From: Bolinopsis microptera
Taxonomy: Eukaryota; Ctenophora; Tentaculata; Lobata; Bolinopsidae
DNA length: 64,000 nt
Assembly: GCF_026151205.1 (NCBI RefSeq)
Contig: NC_087079.1
Location: 7,290,169 to 7,354,168 of the forward strand
Reading direction: 5' to 3'
Shown: positions 52,600 to 64,000 of the stretch, in pieces
How the letters are laid out: every line of letters starts with the position of its first letter
Numbering within the stretch: the stretch's first letter is position 1
The notes under the pieces: generated by a model
What the model was told of the DNA's origin: nothing
Databases searched by the model: none
What the model saw: only the letters and a program-made list of their open reading frames with translations
Program-made: the position numbers and the translations under genes

Positions 52600-55500
52600 C
52601 TGGGATTTATAAATTTTGTTACATTCAAAAAACAAAAGTCATTCCTGCGATTACGGTAACCCCTTCAATATCTATTTTTCGTGGCTCTGATTCACCTGAA
52701 ATTATTACGCCTCGCATGGAACCCCAGTTAAAGCTCATATGTTATACATCAATTGCTGGTCCTAAAAGTGATATAAAAAGTGATAATAATAGGGCTGATA
52801 ATGTAACGTAATTTAAAGGGAAGCCAATCTTGGTGTGCTACGTATTACATTATTCACGGTGTTGAGAACTACAATAATACAAATATAAACACGCGTGCTG
52901 CGCCCACGTCAGGGTTACGAAATGCTTGGTGACCACCGCGCGCTACAGATATTCATCTGATAGATGGTGACCGAAAATAAGGCCCATTCTGCCATCAAGG
53001 TGGATTTTAGTCGTCAAGAACGTTTTAAGACAAATCAGCACATTCACAGGACTAGACAAAGAACCAAGGTCAGCTATCGTGTCTGGATAGGACGGGAGAG
53101 CCCGCCCTATTGGCATACGTCACCGCCTGACTGGATATAAGACTGTTTTGACGACGAAGGAAAGTATGTCATGATATAGTCGCACATTTACCTAACATTT
53201 CCTGGTACTAAAGATAGACCAGTACACAGAACCTGTAAAAACGCCCATAAGACCGACCGCTCAAAACTTTAGGACAGCAAAATTCAAAAAAGTGGCCACT
53301 GCACCTGGCTAAGTGTTCTAAGAGTGTACTTAGTTCTGGGACTTGGATTCGAAGAGGAAGAAATTTGGTGCATTTGTCATTTGGTGAGATACGATAGTCA
53401 ATAAATCATATCATACGAATAACTTATACACACATGCAATCGGCTTTAATGGTGCTCCGATATTAAATCAATATGAGAATGTAATTAAGTTTGGTAGAAC
53501 TTTGTAGAGCTAGCTGATGATAAAAATGATGAGATTAAGGGCGAAATCGTCTACTTTTGAAACCTAAGACGGGCACCCTCTTCCTATCTTAATGAGCTTA
53601 CATTTTAAATTACACATATTATGAGCAGTAGGTGAGTTTGGCACCTTACCAGATGTTACTAATCCGTAAACAGTTATGGAAGTAACACTTTCAAAGAATA
53701 TGTTTAATCAACGGCCAGGTAGCGTAGTTGGTTAATCATCGGATTTGTAATCGTGAGATTGCGAGTTCGAAACCCACTGCCTGCCTAGTCGTGGGGTGAG
53801 TGTCGTCGGCATTCAGCTAAAGATCCTGAGTGGTCTATGCAGCCCCCCGGTCTACTCAGCCGAATATTCGAGAAATCGTGTGTGAGGGTTAAATGAGAAG
53901 CTGTCCATTGCAGCGAAGTCTCGGGCGAAGAAAGTATGGTACACACTACCTTAACCGTCACTGGCCTAATTAAATCCTTCGGCTTCCTGTAATTGGCTAG
54001 TTACACTTGTGTAACAATTTGGCTGTTGGAATACTCCGAAGTAAAATAAGTGTGAGATAAAAAAAAAATATAAAATATATTCTGCTCAAAACATGTCATC
54101 AACGACGATCGGTATAAAACACGTCAAACTTCAAATCAAATATCGCAAATAGAAATCATTGTGATGCTACATTTATCAAATATTGTTGGGAAGAAAAGTT
54201 TGTTCAATGCTTAAAAGTGCCCAAACAAATTATTAATATTACTGGAGTGTTTTTAAAACACTTACATTTGCAACTCCTTCTTTGACCTGAAGAAATTGTT
54301 TAAACTAAATAAATATGTCATACAAATATTCAATAAACATGAAATGCAAACATACGAAGAATTTCAAGGGAATAGTTAGACCACATACAAACCGCTTCAC
54401 TTAACAAGAGGAATTCAGTTAGTAAAATTATCAAAACACTATTAAACTTTCAACTGTTAGCTTACTTGTTATAACACTACTAAACTTTCAACTATCAGCT
54501 TATTTGTTACTAGTTTACTTACTTGAGCATCTGCTACTAATTTCTTAGCTTTTTCAAGGTCCTTAGCTTTATTAGCCGCTAAAAGAGCTTCTTTAAGTTT
54601 CTCCGAGTGATCCTTTAACATCTGCATGTTTATCTTACTCTCATCTTCGTACTTCTTTATAGTTTCCAGCCTGGTAATAATGTGAAACTAAGGAACGGTA
54701 TGTGAAACATACAGATCAATAACAGATTGAAAGAAGAATAATCACAGCTTTATTAATCATGATTAGATTAAACCAATGTGGGTTATAATTTTAAAACGTG
54801 TGCAGTGCACAAAGTGCATCAATTTCAATATCCGTGTTCACACTAAATTCACACAGTTGATTTGTAGTGTAATCACTACTATTGAATAGCAGTTACTTCA
54901 AGGTATGAGGCAGAGGAATCATGTTAAAGTGTTAAGTAATATACATGTTTCTAATTGGGCTACATTATCAAGGTTTTAGAGTGTGCACTGCAATATGGCA
55001 GCCCCTTACGTCTATGAACTGTATTAGTTATTACAACAAATTATTACCTTAATTAATTTCTTAAAAAATTGTACAACACCGGTATCAGAATTGTTCAAAT
55101 GTTATTACTTTCATGTTTTCAAATATAGTAAACAATAACTTTAAAACTTGTTAACCATGCCTTTAGCTGTCTACATAATTTTTTTAATCAATAAACTTTC
55201 AAAATGTTTACAAAAACATCATTTTATTTCAAAGAAAATTCGCCGAATAACCTTTCAAGCTTTCATGCCTTGACAAGTGACCGAACTATCTCCCTCTAGA
55301 TAACGAACTATCTCCCTCTCCCTCTCCCTCTCCCTCTCCCTCTCCCTCTCCCTCTCCCTCTCCCTCTCCCTCTCCCTCTCCCTCTCCCTCTCCCTCTCCC
55401 TCTCCCTCTCCTCTCCCTCTCCCTCTCCCTCTCCCTCTCCCTCTCCCTCTCCCTCTCCCTCTCCCTCTCCCTCTCCCTCTCCCTCTCCCTCTCCCTCTCC

Positions 55501-58500
55501 CTCTCCCTCTCCCTCTCCCTCTCCCTCTCCCTCTCCCTCTCCCTCTCCCTCTCCCTCTCCCTCTCCCTCTCCCTCTCCCTCTCCCTCTCCCTCTCCCTCT
55601 CCCTCTCCCTCTCCCTCTCCCTCTCCCTCTCCCTCTCCCTCTCCCTCTCCCTCTCCCTCTCCCTCTCCCTCTCCCTCTCCCTCTCCCTCTCCCTCTCCCT
55701 CTCCCTCTCCCTCTCCCTCTCCCTCTCCCTCTCCCTCTCCCTCTCCCTCTCCCTCTCCCTCTCCCTCTCCCTCTCCCTCTACAATTGCGAACTGTAATTT
55801 AAATGGTGAAACCTTAGTACTATTCTCATGTTTCTTAGATTACATCATTATCGTACCCTTTGTTACTCAACCTCTTGTTTAATATAATATATATATAATA
55901 TATATATAGGTATATTATAAACAAGAGGTATTATGTATAACACACTACTTTAATAATTTAATAAGTGGTGTTGCCAACCCCCATTCAATTATGTATAGCC
56001 TAATATTAGGTATGCACAATGCACATAGTTATATAAGTATGTACAATGCACATAGTTATATAGGTATGTACATAGTTATACAAATTACTGTACATTTGAG
56101 GACCCATTAACCTAACTTTAACAAGTTTAGAAGAGAGTTAAAATAAGAGAGTTAAGTAACTTTGCGTAATACAGTTAATACAGTACTGTACTACACAGTT
56201 AAGTAAAGTGCGCAAATATTTTCTTCTTCCTTTAATGAGACCACCAATTATTGCACACTATTTCCGTCAGGATAAGAAGCTATAATACATCATAAGCAAT
56301 ACCAAATAGTTATGATATATACAAAGTTACAGAGTATCACACAGTGTATCACTGATCACATAGAGTATCACACAGTGTATCACATTGAGTGTCACACAGT
56401 GTATCACACAGAGTGTCACACAGTGTATCACACACAGAGTGTCACACAGAGTATCACACAGTGTATCACACAGAGTGTCACACAGAGTGTCACACAGAGT
56501 GTCACACAGAGTGTCACACAGAGTGTCACACAGAGTGTCACACAGAGTGTCACAAAGAGTGTCACACAGAGTGTCACGTACAGAGTGTCACGTACAGAGT
56601 GTCACACAGAGTGTCACAAAGAGTGTCACACAGAGTGTCACGTACAGAGTGTCACACAGAGTGTCACACAGAGTGTCACGTACAGAGTGTCACACAGAGT
56701 GTCACACAGAGTGTCACAAAGAGTGTCACACAGAGTGTCACGTACAGAGTGTCACACAGAGTATCACACAGAGTGTCACACAGAGTATCACACAGAGTAT
56801 CACACAGTGTATCACACAGAGTGTCACACAGAGTGTCACACAGAGTGTCACACAGAGTATCACACAGAGTGTCACACAGAGTATCACACAGAGTGTCACA
56901 CAGAGTGTCACACAGAGTGTCACACAGAGTGTCACACAGAGTGTCAACAGAGTGTCACACAGAGTGTCACACCTTTATTGTATTGGAACAATTGATGGGG
57001 CTGCATTGTTGAGCTGCACTAGTATTAGATCAACATTCCATTTGTGCACAATAGCTCAATGTACCTCAATACTAGATAACTACTCTATATATTAGAACTT
57101 CATATAACTACATGCTCCAGAAGTAAGCAATGTACCTAGATTCATCAAGCAGTCTATTTTTAGAATACGAGAACATTTTTCATTGACACGTAGATGATAT
57201 CTTCTATGAAACAATTAGCGCGTCACGCAGTACGTGAAGGTCCATTGAGTGGTTAGAGTGGTTAGATATACTAGCAGGAACCCGTCAAACCTTTAAGACT
57301 GGTGTCAAGGCTCTTTGGTGGCCGGATCAGTTTCCTACCCTAAAGTCTCCCAGTAAAAATAATTATTACCTATTTAATTCGCGTTTTTGACACCACTTGG
57401 GGGTTCAAATTTTGGGTACTAAAATTCTTATTCCTTGGCCGATTTTCGATTTTTTCATGCTGATTTGAAGGCCATTAAAGCATTTGAATCAGTTAAAAAA
57501 GTTTCAGTTTTATATCTTGTACGGTTTTTGCGGAAACCCGTGTTAAAGTTGATGCCGTGGTGTCAGTAAAATGGTGCGGATAAATAAATATGTATATATC
57601 GTCTCGCTTTATATATAGTAAGATTGGTATATTATAATATATGTATGATTATGTTATTTTGTTGTTATGTTGTGTAAGTTTGTGTAGTAGTGGCAAGAAG
57701 GTATCGTATACATTTTAATTTGTTCTCTTGATTATTTATTAATGATTTTATGTACTGTAGGGTCGGCACCAATGTAATTATGGTTTTACCACCGTGTTTT
57801 GGTTCAGCCGAAATAAATTTTACTTAGATGTTTACATAATGTTTCTCACTCCAGCTGCAGTCTGGTAGTGTTGAGTCTCATGAATATTTTTCTAGCTCTC
57901 TTTTTCCATGTTTTTGCCTCACAGGAGATATTGTGGTCTTTTCTATTGAATATAACTGTAATACATTGATGTAAAGTTTATTTGAATTTTGAAATAAAAT
58001 TATAACTAGAAACTGCGTCTAACATTGCTGCATCCTATATTTTTAGCTTGATCACCCCTACTCGTCTTGTCCATATCTAAAACATTTCGGGCTCATGGAA
58101 TTGGAGAATTGGAAGCAGGAAGATCTTTTAATGTAACGGCCTCTCATAACATAGATATTTGTATCAACAAAAGATAAGTTTTTATAATTTGTGTTTTAAC
58201 TTAGAAGCCTACTTACTACTTAATGTGACATCAGACATGTTGGAGATTAGAATGTAGTTATTGTAGACTATGTACCACTATGTAACATTATGTAACATTA
58301 TGTAACATTATGTGAAAATAACTGCTGTTAACAAATCATAATTACCTCCTCTGTTTTTCAATTTCAGCTTGAGCTTTTATATCTTCTTTTTCTCTTTCAT
58401 CCATATCTCTCTCGTAATTTCCCAACTGCAGAGGAGGAAAATTAACAAATGATTAAGAAACTCCTAATAAACTTACTGAATAAAGCCTCCTGAATAAGGC

Positions 58501-60402
58501 CTCCTGAATAGAGCCTCCTGAATAAAGCCTTCTGAATAAAGCCTCCTGAATAAAGCCTCCTGAATAAAGCCTCCTGAATAAAGCCTCCTGAATAAAGCCT
58601 CCTGAATAAAGCCTCCTGAATAAAGCCTCCTGAATAAAGCCTCCTGAATAAAGCCTCCTGAATAAAGCCTCCTGAATAAAGCCTCCTGAATAAAGCCTCC
58701 TGAATAAAGCCTCCTGAATAGAGCCTCCTGAATAAAGCCTCCTGAATAAAGCCTCCTGAATAAAGCCTCCTGAATAAAGCCTCCTGAATAAAGCCTCCTG
58801 AATAAAGCCTCCTGAATAAAGCCTCCTGAATAAAGCCTCCTGAATAGAGCCTCCTGAATAAAGCCTCCTGAATAAAGCCTCCTGAATAAAGCCTCCTGAA
58901 TAAAGCCTCCTGAATAGAGCCTCCTGAATAAAGCCTCCTGAATAAAGCCTCCTGAATAAAGCCTCCTGAATAAAGCCTCCTGAATAAAGCCTCCTGAATA
59001 AAGCCTCCTGAATAAAGCCTCCTGAATAAAGCCTCATGAATAAAGCCTCCTGAATAAAGCCTCCTGAATAAAGCCCATATCCACAAAGTTGGCAAACCCA
59101 ACAGATATCTGGGAGGAAATTTGGGAAAAATGAGGAATTTTTGGCATCTGAGAGGAAATTTCTTGGTTAGCGACTGACAATTGCAGTCCGCAAAGAGCAG
59201 TTCAATCATTGGGTATCGAGAGGAAATTTTTCCTCTCTAAATGACTTAAAATTCGTGCCATCTTTAATTTTAATTTGTCCAATGTTTTGAATCCAAAATA
59301 TTACCGAGTGTCTAATAAACTACTTTGAACCTTCTGTATTGATATCCTATTGGTTTAGCATATAATGCAGTTAAAAATTTTCCGGAATAGAGCTAGTTGA
59401 ACTGTTCAGCAGGGAATGTAGAGCCCTTGTTTAAACATAAGTTCTTTTAAATATAACTTTAAAAAGTAACCTTACACTGAAACGACAAGTATAATAAATA
59501 GCCACGCTAATAGCCGTAATATAGTTTGTATGTTAACGATATCTACAGAAGCTAGGGGTAAATGCTATAATAAACCACTATTAATTAATTAATTTAATAA
59601 ATAAATAAACAAACCACTATAATAATCTTACATCTTCCTCACTGAACTCCGCACTAAACGCAGCATCCCACGGATCCTCATGATCGAAATCCTGACTGTT
59701 TGCGTAATCTATAAACTCCTTCAGCTGGATAACACCATCATCGTCCTTGTCAATGTGCTCGATCACGTGCTCCCTCATTCTGGACACTTCCTCGTCCTTC
59801 TCCTCCTCGTCAATATCATCCAAACCCTGGAATGATATCTGTTCTCATGTCAACTCGTGGACGAGATATAAGACTGTAGGGGGGGGGGGGGGGGTGACCG
59901 GGGGCAGGATGTTGGCCAGGACCTGGGGCCAGAGATTGGTTTTTACAGATACTTGAGACAAAATTTCTTATTTTATTTTTCTATTTTAAGCTATTAAGCG
60001 AACGGGGTGATATTTCATTGAATAAACTAATATAAGTTGAATCTTTACCTCGAACAGCTCATCGACCTCCTTTTCGAAAATAGCCTCAAGTTCAAAGTCA
60101 TCCCATTCACCATCATTGTTCACATCATGCATCTTGAAGAATGTTTTAGGGTTGAAGGAGCCCTTGTCAAACCCTTCAGCCTCCCAAACTTCCTCAAGCT
60201 GTTTCTTATTTCCTGGGTGTTTGATGTTCTTAGCGTGATCCACTTTCTTCTTCTTCTGCTCCTCGTCAAGTGCTTCCTGAACTTTTCTATCGTACTCGTT
60301 CATTGCTCGGAGTGCCATCCTGTGTTTCAACTCTTTTTCCATTTCGTATTTCTTAAACTGTCGCTTTCTTTCTTCGTTCATTGTTGCTAATCTGTCGTGT
60401 CT
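52018..60402 (-). CDS. NUCB: Nucleobindin-like Ca2+-binding protein, 3' part of gene
   Basis: Five exons join in phase to about 451 residues: 60049-60402, 59632-59826, 58346-58425, 54523-54670, 52018-52599. The first has the nucleobindin core [54 protein letters not shown] with EF-hand 1 (D-V-N-N-D-G), then [15 protein letters not shown]. The second has [20 protein letters not shown] with EF-hand 2. The rest is coiled coil. Nucleobindins are secretory-pathway and Golgi Ca2+ binders that also contact G-alpha subunits. The signal peptide and N-terminal exons are not in view; a LINE begins 1.2 kb upstream. The last exon is stretched by a Gln-rich repeat, making the tail longer than in vertebrate NUCB1/2. 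Confidence 0.9.
52150..52389 (-). repeat. 30-bp x 8 coding repeat in nucleobindin
   Basis: Each 30-bp unit encodes N-A-(E/A/D/G)-I-(Q/H/D)-A-E-Q-Q-R; copies differ by one or a few bases. The period keeps frame and the heptad-like helix. Confidence 0.95.
52636..53700. other. Nucleobindin intron, no gene recognised
   Basis: A short GC hairpin (ATAGGACGGGAGAGCCCGCC, near 53087) is the only structure noted. Confidence 0.4.
53712..54075 (+). mobile_element. tRNA-derived SINE (tRNA-Thr-like head)
   Basis: A box TAGCGTAGTTGG (53720-53731) and B box GTTCGAAAC (53765-53773) at tRNA spacing; the anticodon loop reads TTTGTAA (TGT, Thr-like) but its stem is decayed. A body of about 250 bp follows and ends in an A-rich tail (near 54060-54075). 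Inserted in a nucleobindin intron on the opposite strand. Confidence 0.8.
54523..54670 (-). CDS. NUCB: Nucleobindin exon, coiled coil
   Basis: Acceptor ATTACCAG, donor GCTCAA|GTAAGT, phase 0. Encodes [20 protein letters not shown] and an Ala/Lys-rich helix. Confidence 0.87.
54720..55300. other. Nucleobindin intron, nothing recognised
   Basis: AT-rich intron between the 54.5-kb exon and the hexamer array; no repeat or gene seen. Confidence 0.4.
55312..55781. repeat. (CCCTCT)n hexanucleotide array, about 78 copies
   Basis: About 470 bp of almost perfect CCCTCT with one shortened unit near 55410. One strand is pure pyrimidine and the other pure purine. Confidence 0.98.
55870..55929. repeat. 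AT-rich palindrome
   Basis: ACCTCTTGTTT (55870-55880) and AAACAAGAGGT (55919-55929) enclose an ATATAT core. Confidence 0.8.
56328..56972. repeat. 12-bp minisatellite (GAGTGTCACACA)n, about 53 copies
   Basis: Variants GAGTATCACACA, GAGTGTCACAAA and a 13-14 bp form with CGTACA alternate. Long frames in all three forward phases are an artefact of the 12-bp period without stops. Confidence 0.98.
57000..58320. other. Nucleobindin intron, no gene recognised
   Basis: AT-rich; a TATGTAACAT word repeats four times near 58275. No family resemblance seen. Confidence 0.4.
58346..58425 (-). CDS. NUCB: Nucleobindin exon, coiled coil
   Basis: Acceptor CCTCTGCAG, donor AGGAG|GTAATT, phase 2. Encodes [20 protein letters not shown] and an Arg-rich end. 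Confidence 0.87.
58474..59075. repeat. 14-bp minisatellite (GCCTCCTGAATAAA)n, about 43 copies
   Basis: Nearly perfect; rare GAGCC for AAGCC variants. Starts about 50 bp upstream (minus-strand sense) of the 58.3-kb nucleobindin exon. Minus-strand frames through it are artefacts. Confidence 0.98.
59632..59826 (-). CDS. NUCB: Nucleobindin exon with EF-hand 2
   Basis: Acceptor TCATTCCAG, donor GAAGAT|GTAAGA, phase 0, 65 codons. Ca2+ loop [12 protein letters not shown]. Begins with an acidic [11 protein letters not shown] stretch as in NUCB1/2. Confidence 0.93.
60049..60402 (-). CDS. NUCB: Nucleobindin exon with conserved core and EF-hand 1
   Basis: Acceptor TAATTTCAG, donor TTCGAG|GTAAAG, phase 0, 118 codons. 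The Ca2+ loop [12 protein letters not shown] has acidic residues at positions 1, 5 and 12 as needed. Confidence 0.93.
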
Positions 60403-61594
60403 CTGAAATTAAACCCAGTTAAGGGGAGATACACCAAAAACGTTTTTGCTCCGAACATCGATTTTATTTTATATTATGGTTAAATAGACAAAAAGAATAA
60501 GATTGCACACCTTCAAAATTTTCTAAAAATATTCCCTCATCGAGAAAAAAAATATTTTTCTTTTTCGAAAATTTTTAAAATTTGGAGAAGTCTGTCACTG
60601 TAATACCGATAGTTCGGCCATTTTAAAAGTTTTTTAGCTGATTTTTTTACTGAACATTACTTACACTCAGTACATTTTTTTTTGAACATTTGAACATTTA
60701 AAATATAATTTGAAACATTACAGTAACGTTATTCAAATCTCAAACAGAAACAGTATATAACAAAGTTTTGTGTTTTGATCATATGATCGTGGATGTATAG
60801 TGATTGATTGCATAATTTTGAATTTGATTGATGGTGATTGTGAGTGAGAAGATGTTTGGAGTGCCAGCCAGTAACTCTGTCAAATGAACAGCCCATTGAA
60901 GAGCGAATGAGCGCAATTGCGCAGGAACAGCAGAGAGGGTGGCACAAAACGGCACACACGGAAAGGACGAAACAAAAAAGAAAAAACGCCGTGCGCGGTA
61001 AGCTTGCCTATGTCTGAGAGCTGGTGTTACCTGGCAAGAGGCCTCGAAGGAGGTGCCGTGGTGGAGTGTGAAGGGAAAGTTCGAGAGCACGGCAGCTCTA
61101 ACTGATGATGATGATTGAAGAAGGAGGTCGAGCGGGAAGCTCAGAAAAAGCTAAACAGGAAGGATCCAGCTGAGGTCTGACTCATGTCAGGAAGTGATGA
61201 AAAACTCACAGACAAAATCATCAGTGGCTGTCTACCCCGTACGTAGGCAGTGTCCAAGATTTCAGGCATCAGGATACACTGGAGCAGCGCAGAGCTGATT
61301 ACGACCAGGGTCCTCACGGATACCCTGTCTTGGAGGTCGAGCCAATGCCCTGCGTTCGGTAATTGTGTCTACTGATATAGCCTTCATACTTTCCCTACTA
61401 ACAGTCACTGTAACCCTATCACTCGGAAGGCCCCACGGCTCCTACATGGACGCACGGCCGGGAGCCCATGTAGGGATAAAAGTGACCGCAAGAAATCCAT
61501 CACATCCGTCACAGATCCAAAGCTGGAAAAGAAAAAAAGGCGGAAAGAAAAAGGGAAAAAAAGAAAGGAAGAAGGGAAGGACTGAAAGAGGAAG
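60403..61594. other. Spacer and likely 3' UTR of the adjacent LINE
   Basis: Downstream (minus strand) of the LINE stop, with a pyrimidine-rich tract at 61500-61590. A plus-strand frame at 61365 opens with a signal-like hydrophobic stretch but is probably antisense to the element. Confidence 0.45.
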
Positions 61595-64000
61595 CTAGTT
61601 ATCTACATTTAGACTTTCTTTGAAGTTGAGGGTTAGTCTGTAGATTTTATTAATGGTGCTGGTCGAGAGTTTGATCAAACTTACGTCCTCATCGCTGAGT
61701 TTGTCCATGCAATCGGGTTGCGAGATAAACGTGGAGGCAAGATTGAAGCTATCATTTCCGTCAATGCTGACTAGATTTCCACTGAGGCTTTGAAATCTGT
61801 CCCTTGGAACTTTCCCTAGGGGGCAGGAATGGAGCATATGGTTCTCGTCTTCGATGATTAGCTGGTTGATGTTCAGCTCGCAATAGTTACAGGTCCTTTC
61901 ATCAAGTGGAGTTTTGTCGTACCTCCCCCTTTCAATTCTAAGGTGATGAGAACTGGACCGAATCTGTGTGGTTGCCCTTCTGTCCTGGAAAGACCTAGCG
62001 TGGTTTAGATATGGCTCCCATCCAAATTCTTTTTTGACTTCACTGTAGAATGATAGCTTTCTAGAATCTTTCACAAGAGAACCCCAGGAATCACGGAATA
62101 GTTTTCGCAGGTTCTCTGTCATCAATTCAGGGCTGCAGGAGTCCGCGAGGAAGGTTGCGTTGAGCAACGATGATGAATTCCTGTCAGGAAGGTCGATGTT
62201 GTTAAATGACTTGATAACTGATTCGATGCCTACAAACCATGACAATTTGAGGTTAATCTGCTCAGTCATTGCAGCTTTGACCAGTTGTGTTGAGGGAAGG
62301 CTCATAACTCTTTTGAAGTATTTAGTACTCAGTTTCAACATCTCAATTATAATTGGGTATGAGCCAGTTTCTCCCCAGGCTGTAGCATTGACTGCCCTTC
62401 TGTTAATACCAAGAAGGTATTTGAGGTGACGTAGGTGCACTTGCTCCAGTTTCTGTTTTGCGATGTGGGAGACTGCATGATCAAGGTTGTGAAACTTGCT
62501 GAAGCAAGAGAGGACCTTACTGACGGTGGGTAGAACTGGGGCCCAAACTTGACAACCGTATAGTAGAATAGGCTTGACAAGGGTGTCAAATAGTTTGTTA
62601 AGGCATGATGCGTCAATGTATCTCCGGTCTATGGTGCTTCTCAAGCTAAAGTAAGCTCCGAGTCCCTTACGGTAGAGAGAGTCAGTTGCCTGCCGAAATT
62701 TCCCTGTGCTGCTTATAATGATTCCAAGATAGCAGTAGCTGGAGACCATCTCTATATCTCTGTCATGAATAGAAGGACGCCAGTTTGGAATGTCAGGTCC
62801 TTTACCGTTGAAGACCATGAATTTGGTTTTGGAGATGTTGATTTCCAGACCCCATTCGATACAGTAGTCCCCAATGATCGAAAGCAACTTTTGGAGTGAT
62901 TCAGGATCTAGGGCGAGGATTACTAGATCATCAGCCCACGCTAGGTGAGTCACTGAGATACCAGCGAGAGTTGGGCAGTTCACAACGGCTTCATTGAGGA
63001 GGTCAGAAAGCTTTTTAAAGTAGACTTTGAAAAACTCGGGGCTGAGTGGATGTCCTGGTTCAGTCCCTTTGAGGATCTTGAATGCTTCACTGATTTTACC
63101 ATTCATCTTGATATGACCCTCTGATTTACTGTACATGTCTTTGATGATGTCGTAGTAGCCGCCGTTGACGCCATAGCAGGCTAGTTTGAACAGGAGGGCT
63201 TGTCTGCACACTAGATCAAACGCTTTTCGGAGATCAATGAACACTGCATATATTTTACTTTTCACTTTCTTGTATTTTTCGATTGTGGACATCAGCGTGA
63301 ATATATGGTCATTACATTGACTTCCTTTGGTAAAGCCTGCTTGATTAGGTGGATCTGGATGAGAGATTTGGCGGTGAGTGACAAGCCGAGATAGCAGCAT
63401 CGTGGAGAGCAGTTTCCCAATACAGCTACATACTGCTATTGCTCTATAGTTGTCAGGGTTCCTGATGCACCCTTTTTTGTGAATCGGTGTGATCACACTT
63501 TTGCTCCAGAGGTAGGTTCCTGTCTCAAGGCACAGATTGAAGAGTTTAAGGAGGAGGGACCTCATTTTCACGTTCAAACCCTTGAGCATTTCATTGCTTA
63601 TGTGGTCAAAAGCAGATGCTTTGCCGGATTTTAGTTTGCCTAGTGCAGCGTTCAGCTCACCCAGTGTAAATGCGCTGTTCAGCGACTCATTGGGGGCAGA
63701 TCCCTCGGCTAGGGTGTTGGCTTCTTCGAGGAGAGCTCTTTTGGTGAGTGAGTCTACAGTTGGATGAGTGTCAGAGTAGAGCTCAGCGTAGAACTGATGG
63801 AAGCTTTTAAGTTGCTCTGAGTCAGTTTGGACTTCTTCCTTCTTGTAGCTCTTAAGCTTTTTGAAGTCTCTCCAGGATATGGTTTTACCGTTTTTAATCT
63901 TTTTGTTAAGACTATTGAAGAAGTCATCCCGTTTCTTATTGACAATCTTTCGATATCCTCTGCAGTTAGCACGGTGTCGAGCTTTGATCCTTTGATTGTC
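61595..64000 (-). CDS. LINE ORF2 (reverse transcriptase), runs off the right edge
   Basis: One frame is open on the minus strand from the window edge to a stop at 61595, about 800 codons. It has a linker before the RT domain (SWRDFKKLKSYKKEE...FHQFYAELYSD), LKSGKASAFDHISNEMLKG, VITPIHKKG, NYRAIAV, FIDLRKAFD, the LSPEFFKVYF block and AWADDLVILA in place of YADD. A thumb region follows and the end carries RIERGRY...CNYC...EDENHMLHSCPL, the same closing block as the fragment at 17.3 kb. The endonuclease would lie beyond the window. The uninterrupted frame suggests a fairly young copy. Confidence 0.9.
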   Translation of the reverse strand, partial: DNQRIKARHRANCRGYRKIVNKKRDDFFNSLNKKIKNGKTISWRDFKKLKSYKKEEVQTDSEQLKSFHQFYAELYSDTHPTVDSLTKRALLEEANTLAEGSAPNESLNSAFTLGELNAALGKLKSGKASAFDHISNEMLKGLNVKMRSLLLKLFNLCLETGTYLWSKSVITPIHKKGCIRNPDNYRAIAVCSCIGKLLSTMLLSRLVTHRQISHPDPPNQAGFTKGSQCNDHIFTLMSTIEKYKKVKSKIYAVFIDLRKAFDLVCRQALLFKLACYGVNGGYYDIIKDMYSKSEGHIKMNGKISEAFKILKGTEPGHPLSPEFFKVYFKKLSDLLNEAVVNCPTLAGISVTHLAWADDLVILALDPESLQKLLSIIGDYCIEWGLEINISKTKFMVFNGKGPDIPNWRPSIHDRDIEMVSSYCYLGIIISSTGKFRQATDSLYRKGLGAYFSLRSTIDRRYIDASCLNKLFDTLVKPILLYGCQVWAPVLPTVSKVLSCFSKFHNLDHAVSHIAKQKLEQVHLRHLKYLLGINRRAVNATAWGETGSYPIIIEMLKLSTKYFKRVMSLPSTQLVKAAMTEQINLKLSWFVGIESVIKSFNNIDLPDRNSSSLLNATFLADSCSPELMTENLRKLFRDSWGSLVKDSRKLSFYSEVKKEFGWEPYLNHARSFQDRRATTQIRSSSHHLRIERGRYDKTPLDERTCNYCELNINQLIIEDENHMLHSCPLGKVPRDRFQSLSGNLVSIDGNDSFNLASTFISQPDCMDKLSDEDVSLIKLSTSTINKIYRLTLNFKESLNVDN

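Noticed and set aside
53712-53785. tRNA-Thr gene
   Set aside because: A and B boxes are present, but the anticodon and acceptor stems do not pair and a SINE body with an A-rich tail follows.
56312-57095. Three overlapping 200+ codon frames
   Set aside because: They are translations of a 12-bp tandem repeat in every phase, not genes.
58442-59209. 255- and 194-codon minus-strand frames
   Set aside because: They are translations of a 14-bp tandem repeat lacking stops, in a nucleobindin intron.
61365-61598. Plus-strand frame opening with a signal-peptide-like stretch and ending in Lys-rich repeats
   Set aside because: It lies in the probable 3' UTR of the minus-strand LINE, the C-terminal half is low-complexity GGAAAG-type sequence, and no splice or family evidence supports it.

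Overview
This is a stretch of an animal nuclear genome. Genes carry many short, phase-consistent GT-AG introns. The proteins are metazoan (an SH3YL1-type SYLF+SH3 protein, a nucleobindin, a rhodopsin-class GPCR, a CDCA7-type zinc finger). Non-LTR retrotransposons, short inverted-repeat DNA elements and minisatellites are everywhere. The style fits an invertebrate such as a cnidarian, but nothing in the sequence fixes the species. There is no bacterial operon, CRISPR array or rRNA.

Layout. 0-0.7 kb: RNase H end of a LINE on the minus strand. 1.8-7.2 kb: an apparently full-length CR1-type LINE on the minus strand with two intact ORFs; ORF1 joins an AlkB-like dioxygenase to an SGNH esterase, the most unusual protein here. 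8.9-11.0 kb: 3' exons of a CDCA7-like gene (+). 15-17 kb: three unassigned exon-like segments (-). 16.5-19.9 kb: LINE ends, a dead solo LINE ORF1 and two hAT miniature elements. 22.9-38.3 kb: an 11-exon SH3YL1-like gene (+) whose introns hold an intronless antisense BTB-like gene, an intact solo LINE ORF1 and a 3.3-kb inverted-repeat transposon with a mariner-type element inside it. 39.1-44.6 kb: a complete 8-exon GPCR gene (-), convergent with SH3YL1, with a Helitron-like terminus in one intron. 46-51 kb: repeats, a 1.07-kb hAT-like element and a poly-G/poly-C inverted-repeat element. 52.0-60.4 kb: five 3' exons of a nucleobindin (-) with a SINE and three large satellite arrays in its introns. 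61.6-64 kb: another LINE (-) running off the right edge.

Two observations stand out. First, the AlkB-SGNH LINE ORF1. Second, at five separate exon edges in three genes the exon/intron junction itself has been tandemly copied into the intron (2 to 10 copies, periods of 28 to about 206 bp), leaving rows of decoy splice sites beside the true one. Exon structures were read by hand from splice signals, reading-frame phase and family resemblance; no alignment or transcript evidence was available.
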